Shown here: positions 18,626 to 26,352 of the stretch, one piece after another
How positions within the stretch are numbered: position 1 is the stretch's first letter
Layout of the letters: each line of letters begins with the position of its first letter
Assembly: GCA_002338715.1 (NCBI GenBank)
Contig: DDIR01000143.1
Coordinates: 18,349 to 82,348, forward strand
Source: Phycisphaerales bacterium UBA1845
GTDB taxonomy: Bacteria; Planctomycetota; Phycisphaerae; UBA1845
Direction of reading: 5' to 3'
DNA: 64,000 nt
Translations under genes and position numbers: made by a program
Notes under the pieces: generated by a model
The model's input: only the letters and a program-made list of their open reading frames with translations
What the model was told of the DNA's origin: nothing
Database searches by the model: none

Positions 18626-19597
18626 CTACCTGTAGCCATATCGACGGTTCGCAGCGCCGGCCACGCGCTCGAACGTGCTTAAATCATCGTCAGATAATTG
18701 TTCCCTCCAGCGTTCGTCAAGGCGAATTTCAGAGGTGGAATCCAGCCGCATGCCATTGCCAATGACGTGCTGCGGGGTGTTTCTGAACTCAACCGTTCCC
18801 TTCGTCGGGTCGAGCCCCAGAAACTGAAACAGATTGCCCAGTGTGCCAAGCGGCGTTTGGCAGACATCCTCATAGTGAATCGTGGTCACGCGGGATGGAT
18901 CGATTGTCTTGACGATTTCGTCGGCTTCTTCATTGCTGCGTCGCCACTCCTCAGCCGCCTCGGCCATGGTCAGGCGTTCGTCGTCACGGTTTCCACCGCT
19001 CCCGCCACCGCGCAACTTGGGATCGGTGGCGTCGGCGAAGGCGGCTGGCTCCATCAGGGCAAGCGCTCCACCGCGTCCGTCGCGAATCAAACGAATCACG
19101 CGAATGTCAAGTTGTTCAAGTCGAAGCAGATACTTGAGGCGGATCGCTGTCTTGGACGAATCGACGATAACCTTCGCCCCGGATTGAGCCGCGACCGATT
19201 CCATCAGTGCCACGTTTCGTTCGGCGAAGGTACGTCGTTGCCGATGCCACGTTGGTGAAAGGCTCAATGCCGCATCGCGGGCGAACTCCATCAACCGATT
19301 GCGATGAAGCGGACGCAACAACCGGTTGGTGTATGCGGACCCGTGCGCCATCAGCGCGGTCTGCGCGTGGGTGACATCGAACGCAACGTTGCGCTCTGCC
19401 ATGCGTTTGGCAATGCCCTGCCAGAACGCGCATTGTCTGATGGGAGCGCCGCACGCGCACAGATATTTTTCAACGTTGCCAAGACGGGTGATTTTCAACT
19501 CGCCGACGGTGCACGCATCGGGATGCGCTCCCAGCAACATCGCCAGCAGTGTCGAACCGGAATGACTTGGGGCAAGGATGTACGCCACGCGGGTCAT
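18626..19597 (-). CDS. Sulfotransferase family protein
   Basis: 323 residues from the ATG that overlaps the Wzy-like stop by 4 nt (ATGA); the frame is open upstream, but only as Cys/Arg-rich non-protein-like sequence. The PAPS-binding signatures are visible: the 5'-phosphosulfate loop APSHSGSTLLAMLLGAHP at the N-terminus and the 3'-phosphate segment RVIRLIRDGRGGALAL. A later HYEDVCQTPLGTLGNLFQFLGL resembles the C-terminal PAPS region of carbohydrate sulfotransferases. This points to a sulfated polysaccharide, which fits the heparinase-type gene at the start of the operon. Confidence 0.87.
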   Translation of the reverse strand: MTRVAYILAPSHSGSTLLAMLLGAHPDACTVGELKITRLGNVEKYLCACGAPIRQCAFWQGIAKRMAERNVAFDVTHAQTALMAHGSAYTNRLLRPLHRNRLMEFARDAALSLSPTWHRQRRTFAERNVALMESVAAQSGAKVIVDSSKTAIRLKYLLRLEQLDIRVIRLIRDGRGGALALMEPAAFADATDPKLRGGGSGGNRDDERLTMAEAAEEWRRSNEEADEIVKTIDPSRVTTIHYEDVCQTPLGTLGNLFQFLGLDPTKGTVEFRNTPQHVIGNGMRLDSTSEIRLDERWREQLSDDDLSTFERVAGAANRRYGYR

Positions 19598-21027
19598 TGT
19601 CCTGCCCTTCCAAGCTCGGGCGACATCATCGCCTGGTGTCGCATGCGCGCCTCGCGAACACGCGCCATCTGTGCCTGACGGGCAAGGGCGGGCATGGCTT
19701 GGCGCGCCTTGTACATCCGAAGCATCATCCCGATCGCACACCACATTCCGACGGCCCCTTCGCGTGGATAGAATGTCTGGCTTCCCATCGCAGCGATTAA
19801 GAGCGCAAGCACCAGCGAACACGACATTCCACCGACGGCGGCGAACATCGGGTTGCGCTTGTCTCGAAACAACAGAACCGAATACCAGACTATCATCACG
19901 TAAAACGGCATCACCAGGATGAAACCGATCACACCGTTGTCGAACAACATCTCCAGATAAGCGTTGTGCGGATGGGGGAAGCCTTCTCCGAGTTCTTCCA
20001 GCAAGAACGTCGAAACGCCCGTGCGGACCATCGCCTGACGCCCATATCCGACGATCGGCGATTCTTCGATCTTGTCGATCACGTATGGCCAGATCAGCGT
20101 TCGCCCGCTCGTCACCGCGTAATCATCAACCGCCTCGCCCACCATCCGCGAATTGCTGCCCATTCCTTCGGTGAAGCGTTCAGCCACCCCGGGCAAAAAG
20201 ATCGTCACGAGCACGGGCACCACGGGGACGAGGAGCAGCATTTTGCGCCAACGAATCACGCACAGGATCAATCCGATCATCGCCCAGGTCACGTAGCCCA
20301 TGCGGCCTGCGGTGACGGCCTGCCCGTAAGCGATCAGCACGAACAGGAACCCGATGCCAATTTTGTGCCAACGTTTCCGCGCGAGAGGCATCATCGCCAG
20401 CATTGCCCATGACGCGCCGGAGAGAATCATCGACATGTTGACCGCGTGGAATCCGATTTCGTTCTCAATGATCTTGCGGCTTCGGAGCGTCAATTCTGTG
20501 CCCGACAGCGCGGTACCGGGCGGCATCCAGCGGACGAGTTGCAATGCCAGCAACACGTAGATTCCCAGGACGGCAGCCAACCCCCACGTCATCCGTTTGC
20601 GCGTGCGGCAACCGTCGTAGAGCATCAGTCCTGGCACAACCCATTTGATGGTGTTGACGAAGTATTCGCTGATCAGACTCGCGATGGTCTCTTGATGAAG
20701 CCCCAGGTAGATGTTGTCGCTGTCGGCGATCATGCGAATGAATCCAGCGACCACCACGCCCAGATAGGCGAGCAGCATCCAGGTGACGTGCTTTGGCATG
20801 TCCCAGACCAGGCCCTGGGCCCGCCGGCCCATCAACCACGCCGTGAACGTGCATAAGAACACCAGGTTCCACGGGTTCAATCCCTGGATTCCACCGACGG
20901 TCTTGGGAATGTCGGGGTGTTCGATGACGGCCATCAACAGGATCAAGCCGCACAGCGCCTTGAACCAATCGCGATATGCGTAGAAGCAAAGGAACGCGAC
21001 AATTAGCCACAGTAGTTTGATCCGCAT
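19594..21027 (-). CDS. O-antigen polymerase/ligase-like membrane protein (Wzy/WaaL)
   Basis: 477 residues with about 11 membrane segments beginning at residue 4 (LLWLIVAFLCFYAY). A long periplasmic loop near residues 280-350 contains SPIVGYGRQ...FPHPHNAYLEMLFDNGVIGF, the Wzy_C / O-antigen ligase motif (His-x-x-Leu with Gly-Phe). In this context it most likely polymerises repeat units in the periplasm. Ligase activity cannot be excluded. A poorly conserved Arg-rich cytoplasmic tail closes the protein. It is translationally coupled to the sulfotransferase. Confidence 0.87.
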   Translation of the reverse strand: MRIKLLWLIVAFLCFYAYRDWFKALCGLILLMAVIEHPDIPKTVGGIQGLNPWNLVFLCTFTAWLMGRRAQGLVWDMPKHVTWMLLAYLGVVVAGFIRMIADSDNIYLGLHQETIASLISEYFVNTIKWVVPGLMLYDGCRTRKRMTWGLAAVLGIYVLLALQLVRWMPPGTALSGTELTLRSRKIIENEIGFHAVNMSMILSGASWAMLAMMPLARKRWHKIGIGFLFVLIAYGQAVTAGRMGYVTWAMIGLILCVIRWRKMLLLVPVVPVLVTIFLPGVAERFTEGMGSNSRMVGEAVDDYAVTSGRTLIWPYVIDKIEESPIVGYGRQAMVRTGVSTFLLEELGEGFPHPHNAYLEMLFDNGVIGFILVMPFYVMIVWYSVLLFRDKRNPMFAAVGGMSCSLVLALLIAAMGSQTFYPREGAVGMWCAIGMMLRMYKARQAMPALARQAQMARVREARMRHQAMMSPELGRAGQ

Positions 21028-21063
21028 GCTGTATTGCGCTTACCTTCGCGTCTGAGTCACGTG

Positions 21064-21933
21064 TTACGTTGGTTTGGTCGAGGTCGTTGGTTGCTGGCTT
21101 TGTCGTCGGCGTGACGCCCCGAAGAATTCGCCCACCAGCATCATCAAGAAGATCGTATTGGTCACCAGGTAACGCTTCCACATGCGCCCCGGTTCCTGCC
21201 ATACGCGGTACAGCCATTCGCATCCGAGTTTCTGCCACAGCTTTGGCGCACGTTTGACTTTTCCGGCGACAACGTCAAACGATCCGCCGACACCATGCGT
21301 CACGGGGACGTTGATCTGCGCCGCATATCGCGACAGAAACTGCTCTTTCATGGGCGAACTCATCGCCACGAACAAGACGTCGGCATTGGATGCGGCGATA
21401 TCATCTGCGATCTTCGATTCGTCGGCCTTGTCGTAGTAACCACAGTGACTGCCCGCAACAACAATACCGGGATACGTCTTTGCAATGTGCTGCTTGACAG
21501 CGCCGAGAACCTCGTCGGTCGCACCGAAACAATACACGCGGTCGCCACGAGCGCTTCCCGTGCGCAGAATCTCGGTCATCAAGTCGATGCCAGCCACCCG
21601 CTCCGGAAGCGGTCGCCGAAGCAACTTCGACGCCCAGACCACCGACATACCGTCCGCCAGTATGATATCAGACTGCAGAACCGCATCGCGCAGTTCGGCG
21701 TCGCGGCGCATGTTGGCCACCTTCGACGCACTGATCACACCGATGTGAAGCGGAGCCTTTCGATCGATCGCGCGGTGAACCCGGGCCAACATCTGGTCCA
21801 TGGTCAACGCGTTGACCGGCAGTCCGAACAGATCGCGCACGGTATCGGGCCCAACATCTGACTGTGAGGGACAGTCAGTCTGCGATGGGCGGTCCGTTTG
21901 CGGCGAACAGTCGGACTGTGTTGAGAGTGTCAT
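21064..21933 (-). CDS. WecG/TagA/CpsF-family glycosyltransferase
   Basis: 289 residues, GGAG ribosome site 8 nt before ATG. After a low-complexity Ser/Thr/Gln/Asp N-terminus built from repeats of a TDxPSQTD type (about residues 1-30), the GT26 core follows: GLPVNALTMDQML, SASKVANMRRDAELRDAV, the active-site ILADGMSVVWASKLL and FVAMSSPMKEQFL. Family members transfer ManNAc or ManNAcA (or a related sugar) to a lipid-linked first sugar, so this is the likely second-sugar transferase after the priming enzyme. The C-terminal basic/hydrophobic helices suggest membrane association. Confidence 0.9.
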   Translation of the reverse strand: MTLSTQSDCSPQTDRPSQTDCPSQSDVGPDTVRDLFGLPVNALTMDQMLARVHRAIDRKAPLHIGVISASKVANMRRDAELRDAVLQSDIILADGMSVVWASKLLRRPLPERVAGIDLMTEILRTGSARGDRVYCFGATDEVLGAVKQHIAKTYPGIVVAGSHCGYYDKADESKIADDIAASNADVLFVAMSSPMKEQFLSRYAAQINVPVTHGVGGSFDVVAGKVKRAPKLWQKLGCEWLYRVWQEPGRMWKRYLVTNTIFLMMLVGEFFGASRRRQSQQPTTSTKPT

Positions 21934-21948
21934 GGGTGTCGCTCCTGT

Positions 21949-23112
21949 CTAAGACGTTTTGGGAGCGGACGCAAAGCGGTCAGACCATGCGTAAAGGATC
22001 CAGCCCATGTGGTACGGTCTGGTTTCATAGTCTATGTACGTCGGGGGGAAGATCGTGTTCGCAGCCGGCACCCGCAGCGATGGATGCACCTTGCTCGCCG
22101 TCGCCTGCAATCCACGAACCAGCTTACCCGGTTCGCGACGGGCGACTTTGCGCCAGATCAGATCGGCTTTCTTGTCAAACAGCGAACCGTCGATTTCCGG
22201 TGAATCTTCAAGCCACTGCAGCCCGCGGCTGATGGCGTCGGCATGACAGACACCTGAGGCTTTCTTGAGCGCGAGCAGCGCCATCGGCGCCATCGAATCC
22301 TGATGGACGGAATACACCGGATACTGCTCGATGCATTGACCGGTGCGCACGTCATGATGCCACCACCACTGACCCTGCGGACCCTGTCCATCGCACATGC
22401 GCTGACCGCAACGCTTGGCGGCTGCCAACGCCATGGAATCATTCGCGAACTGATAATAGAACGACAACGCCTGAATCGGATAGACCAGATCGGCGAAGCA
22501 TGCAACGTGGCCACGCATCGTCGAGGGATTCACGTCAAACGGTACGTGCTTAAACAGCGCGGTCTCATCGTTGAACGAACGCATCAGGCGGTCTGCAATT
22601 TGATTGGCAAGGTCGTCGTCGCGGGCGTTGTCATTGGCATCCGCAACCAACGCCGACAGCGACCACGCAACCTCAACAGTCGGCGCCTCGCACGATTGCG
22701 GTTTCGCTGCCCGCAGCGCCTGAAGTGCCAGCGCGGCATCGGCATGATTCAATGCCCGTGCAGCCCATAGCGTCAACGCGATCTCGCCCAACTCGGAGTC
22801 GTCGGTAAGGCGGGCGATCAGCGCCGAACAGAGTTCGTCGGCGCTTTGCCCATGCAGCACTTCGCGAACGAGCGACTCGGGATGCTCGGCCAATCCAATC
22901 AGCACCGTCGCCGCATAGCGAATGCTGGTGCCTTCGACCAGGTCGCCTTTATCGCTTCGACGAATGCAATGGCAAAACGCCCTCGCTTCAGGATCGTACA
23001 TCCGCACGAGCGCGCGGACAGCCACCCCACAAAGCTCACTCGCTTGCTGCGTGATATAGGTATCCAACTTGGGTACCGCCGGGTTCTTTTTAGGTTGTAT
23101 GGCCGTGTTCAT
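21949..23112 (-). CDS. Uncharacterised probable alpha/alpha-toroid protein in polysaccharide operon
   Basis: 387 residues from the ATG at 23112; a GTG at 23133 that overlaps the Wza stop as GTGGTTGA is an alternative. It is predominantly helical, with paired helices spaced as in six-hairpin (alpha/alpha)6 barrels: repeated A-rich helices, GHVACFADLVYPIQALSFYYQ, GPQGQWWWHHDVRTG and YSVHQDSMAPMALLAL. The WWWHHD and HQDSMAP segments could line a cleft, as in glycan lyases or GH-type six-hairpin enzymes. No signal peptide is seen. I do not recognise the family. Its place between Wza and WecG ties it to the same polysaccharide. Confidence 0.6.
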   Translation of the reverse strand: MNTAIQPKKNPAVPKLDTYITQQASELCGVAVRALVRMYDPEARAFCHCIRRSDKGDLVEGTSIRYAATVLIGLAEHPESLVREVLHGQSADELCSALIARLTDDSELGEIALTLWAARALNHADAALALQALRAAKPQSCEAPTVEVAWSLSALVADANDNARDDDLANQIADRLMRSFNDETALFKHVPFDVNPSTMRGHVACFADLVYPIQALSFYYQFANDSMALAAAKRCGQRMCDGQGPQGQWWWHHDVRTGQCIEQYPVYSVHQDSMAPMALLALKKASGVCHADAISRGLQWLEDSPEIDGSLFDKKADLIWRKVARREPGKLVRGLQATASKVHPSLRVPAANTIFPPTYIDYETRPYHMGWILYAWSDRFASAPKTS

Positions 23113-23125
23113 CCAGATTTTATCG

Positions 23126-24328
23126 TCAACCACCGGTCTGACTTTGAATCAGGTTGATCCCTGCGTTTCGGTTTAGGAAACCAAACGGATCGAACGAGTC
23201 CTGGAGGTTTCCGCCGCCGGAACCGCCGCTTTGGGACCCATGGCGGTTAAGGAACTCAATACCCGAGACATTATAGCTCACAGATGCGTTGAGTCCTGCA
23301 CGGATGAAGATGTTCTTGTTGATCCAATCCTGGATGCGCGTTTCCGTTGTTTCCGGCACCCAAAGAATATCGCCAGCCGCAAGCATCAGGTTCGGGTCTT
23401 CACCGATCGCCAACCGATTCAGGTCAAGCTTGACATGGACATCCTGACCATCCGGCATGCGGCGGATGAGCGTTGCGGCTCTGGGAGATACGTCGGTCCG
23501 CAGCCCACCGGCGGCTGCAATCGCCTGCAAGGTATTGATGTGCACGCCCGGGGGGTAGACCTGCGTCTGCGGTGCACGCACAAGACCGCCAACGAAGATT
23601 GCATTCACCTTCGCCGTTTCGACCGTGATGATGTCGCCGTCTTCAAGCGGATCGAGCGACAGCGCTTTGGCAAGTCCTTCGCGCGTTGCAATGTTGAGCG
23701 TGACTTCATCGTCCGGGCAGCGCAATCGAGAAAGTGTGACCTGCGCGGCGGAAATGTCCGAAAGTCCGCCAGCCGCATGAATCGCGTAAAGCAGGTTGCG
23801 CTCTGTGCGACGCAGCTTGGTCAAACCCGGCTTGGTCACTGCACCGTGCACCAGTACGTTGGTCGGTGCGGCCTGCTTGAGTCCGACATAGACGCTGACG
23901 TCGTTTGGATTGGTGTAGATTCCGGGCGTGTATGCCGCGGTGATTGCGTCTTCAACTTCTTCGAGTTCCATACCGCCGACTTGTACGTCGCCAACCTGCG
24001 GAATATCAATACGACCCGCATGGTCAACACGCACCAACGTCGGCAGCGCGGACTGCTCTTCCGTCACGCCCGGTACGCTGATACTCAGTTCCAGCACGTC
24101 GCCGGAGCCAACCGTGTATTGACCGAGCTTTGAATTGAGGTGAACCGTGGAAAGCGCCGCGTCATCGGCTGGCGCGTTCTGCGTAAACTCGTCCTGAATC
24201 TGAAGAAACTCGTCGAGACCGATGCGGTGGTCTTTTTGACTGCACCCCGCCATCATGACCAGCGACAACGCCAGTAGACCGACCCACATCATGTTGAAGC
24301 GTTCGCTGTTCGTTTCAATTCCTGCCAT
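23126..24328 (-). CDS. Wza-type polysaccharide export lipoprotein
   Basis: 400 residues, GGAGT 8-10 nt before ATG. The signal peptide ends in the lipobox MMAGC (near residue 29). The polysaccharide export (PES) domain follows: YTVGSGDVLELSISVPGV...RVDHAGRIDIPQVGDVQV. Two or three SLBB-like units come next (PTNVLVHGAVTKPG; VNAIFVGGLVRAPQTQVYP). The C-terminal 60 residues are Asn/Ser/Gly-rich. Proteins of this type form the outer-membrane channel that works with a Wzc-like inner-membrane kinase, present three genes upstream in transcription order. Confidence 0.9.
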   Translation of the reverse strand: MAGIETNSERFNMMWVGLLALSLVMMAGCSQKDHRIGLDEFLQIQDEFTQNAPADDAALSTVHLNSKLGQYTVGSGDVLELSISVPGVTEEQSALPTLVRVDHAGRIDIPQVGDVQVGGMELEEVEDAITAAYTPGIYTNPNDVSVYVGLKQAAPTNVLVHGAVTKPGLTKLRRTERNLLYAIHAAGGLSDISAAQVTLSRLRCPDDEVTLNIATREGLAKALSLDPLEDGDIITVETAKVNAIFVGGLVRAPQTQVYPPGVHINTLQAIAAAGGLRTDVSPRAATLIRRMPDGQDVHVKLDLNRLAIGEDPNLMLAAGDILWVPETTETRIQDWINKNIFIRAGLNASVSYNVSGIEFLNRHGSQSGGSGGGNLQDSFDPFGFLNRNAGINLIQSQTGG

Positions 24329-24559
24329 GGCACATTTACTCCGTCAATACCGCCGGACCAATCCTTCGGAACCTTTTGTGGGTAAGCGATCATCGAAGCA
24401 CAGTCATTGCGCACGGTTGTGTTTGCGACAGACGATTTGCGCAAAGCCGCCGCCTCGATTGCTGCCACTATAGTACGCATTAACGGAAGTTTCGGAAGCA
24501 AATACAAGATAGTTGCGGACACAAACCTGCGTCAAATTACGCGACGCAATGCCCGCAGC

Positions 24560-26320
24560 TTATCCCACCTGCGCAGTTGACGGACTTTGAACGCGGGGCT
24601 TGCCATGACCGTGTGCACTGACAATCCATGAAAGCGGGACGTTCCACCGCCCTCCCAGTGTCAGCACCGTGGCCATGAAGATCTTGACGTCAAGCCAGAG
24701 TGAAAACTGCTTGACGTAGATGGTGTCGTAGAAAATCCACTCGTGGAAATCGCCTTCGCTGCGGTCAACGCTTCGGCAAACCTGCCAAAGTCCGGTAATG
24801 CCCGGGTTGACCGAGAGGCGGGCGCGCCGCCAGGGCACGCAAACCTGATTTTCGCGAAACGGCGAAGGTCGCGGTCCAATGATGCTCATGTGCCCAAGCA
24901 GCACATTGACGAACTGCGGTAGTTCATCGATGTTGGTCGCCCGCAGGAACGCCCCGAATCGCGTCACGCGCGGATCATGGTCCATCTTGAACTGTGGGCC
25001 ATCCACTTCGCTTTGGGCGTATAGTTCTTTCTGCTGCGAATGGGCGTCTTTACCCATCGTTCGAAACTTGATGCACGGGAACTCTTTGCCGCCCTTGCCT
25101 TCGCGATGGTGCACGAAGAACAGCGGCCCCTTCGAGTCCAACTTGATGATCAGCGCGACGATGGCAAGCAATGGCGAAAACACAATCAACACGCATATCG
25201 ATGCGATCACATCGATGACGCGTTTGATGCCCATCTGAACTTTCTTTTGATAACCGGGAAGGCTTTCGACCTTCGAATTTTCCAAACCGGTGATCGAAGC
25301 GTACGGGTCAAAGTCCAGCGGCGCAAATCCGTTGCCATTGGATGACTGGTTGGCCAGTGAAGCGTTCGACTGCCCCCCGGCTGATACCAAGTGTCGCACC
25401 GTGTTTTCACTTTCAACCACGGCATCGCGGGCCAGCACCGATTGCGCCACCACCGAACCACGCCCAATACGACTGCCCGGACCGATGATGGTCGGACCAA
25501 TGATGCACGCATCCTCTTCGATCATCACATCGTCATGGATCACCACCGGTCCAACAATACGCACGCTCTTGTCGATCCAGCAGTCCGAACCCACCAGCAC
25601 ATGGCGACCCTTGCGCGAGTACCGTCGATGGTGCGCACGTCGAAACGCCGATGGCATCAACTGCTCAGCCAACTTCAATGCGTCTTCCTGCGTGTTGAGG
25701 TTCACGATTCCACTGACCAGCGGCTGATCCTGTTGAAGCACACCGGATTCGCCAAGCTGCTGTCGAAGTTCCTGAAGCGATGCAAATGAAATGTTGGTCA
25801 GCGCCCCTGCCGGCACGATGGACATCGCCAACCGCTTGTGGGCGACGTGGGGCCAGGATGTGCCTTGAAACAATCGTTTGACCTGACGCACATTGCCCTG
25901 GGCGTCGCGAACGATGCGCTCGCGCGCCCGTTCGGTTCCATCGCCGACAGCCACCACATGGGTCGCCCCAAGGTACCCGCGATCGCCGATCATGGTTGAC
26001 GCCTTGCTGAACCCACACCCCGGGCACACGCCGGCGTCGATCACGATGACCATGTCTTCCGGGTCGGCTCCCCCCATCGCGTCGGTCAATCGGTCGCGTG
26101 AAACAACCTTCAACGAGGAATGGGTCAGGGATGCGAGACTTTTTTCGTAACCTTCTGAATGGGCAAATGCCGGAACGATCCAGACGTCACCGGTTTCGCC
26201 GACAGATGAGATGATGTAGTCGATGTAACTGCGCGAACCGAGCGGAAGCATCAACAGCGATGTCGAGTCCTGGTCTTCTCCCAGGTACGCCGGTCGCCTG
26301 TCTATGATTAGAAGTGACAT
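24560..26320 (-). CDS. Fusion of nucleotidyltransferase-like/LbH module with priming phosphoglycosyltransferase
   Basis: 586 residues; the start is set by a GGGGAGGGG site just before ATG at 26320. Residues 1-230 resemble a degenerate NTP-transferase domain (MSLLIIDRRPAYLGE; MVIVIDAG) without the canonical GGxGTRLxP loop. Residues 240-330 hold left-handed beta-helix hexapeptides (VRIVGPVVIHDDVMI, CIIGPTIIGPGSRIGRGSVV). After a linker comes the polyprenyl-phosphate sugar-1-phosphate transferase: a hydrophobic hairpin (VIDVIASICVLIVFSPLLAIV), KFRTM, LRATNIDELPQFVNVLLG, SIIGPRP and NPGITGLWQV. The C-terminal part should transfer the first phosphosugar to undecaprenyl phosphate. The N-terminal fusion replaces the usual CoA-binding/TM region of WcaJ-type enzymes. 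Confidence 0.85.
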   Translation of the reverse strand: MSLLIIDRRPAYLGEDQDSTSLLMLPLGSRSYIDYIISSVGETGDVWIVPAFAHSEGYEKSLASLTHSSLKVVSRDRLTDAMGGADPEDMVIVIDAGVCPGCGFSKASTMIGDRGYLGATHVVAVGDGTERARERIVRDAQGNVRQVKRLFQGTSWPHVAHKRLAMSIVPAGALTNISFASLQELRQQLGESGVLQQDQPLVSGIVNLNTQEDALKLAEQLMPSAFRRAHHRRYSRKGRHVLVGSDCWIDKSVRIVGPVVIHDDVMIEEDACIIGPTIIGPGSRIGRGSVVAQSVLARDAVVESENTVRHLVSAGGQSNASLANQSSNGNGFAPLDFDPYASITGLENSKVESLPGYQKKVQMGIKRVIDVIASICVLIVFSPLLAIVALIIKLDSKGPLFFVHHREGKGGKEFPCIKFRTMGKDAHSQQKELYAQSEVDGPQFKMDHDPRVTRFGAFLRATNIDELPQFVNVLLGHMSIIGPRPSPFRENQVCVPWRRARLSVNPGITGLWQVCRSVDRSEGDFHEWIFYDTIYVKQFSLWLDVKIFMATVLTLGGRWNVPLSWIVSAHGHGKPRVQSPSTAQVG

Positions 26321-26352
26321 GCCAATCCCCTCCCCGTCAGCCAACGCCACCG

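Noticed and set aside
24289-24522. 77-residue minus-strand frame upstream of the Wza gene
   Set aside because: It overlaps the well-supported Wza start and signal peptide and has no protein-like pattern.
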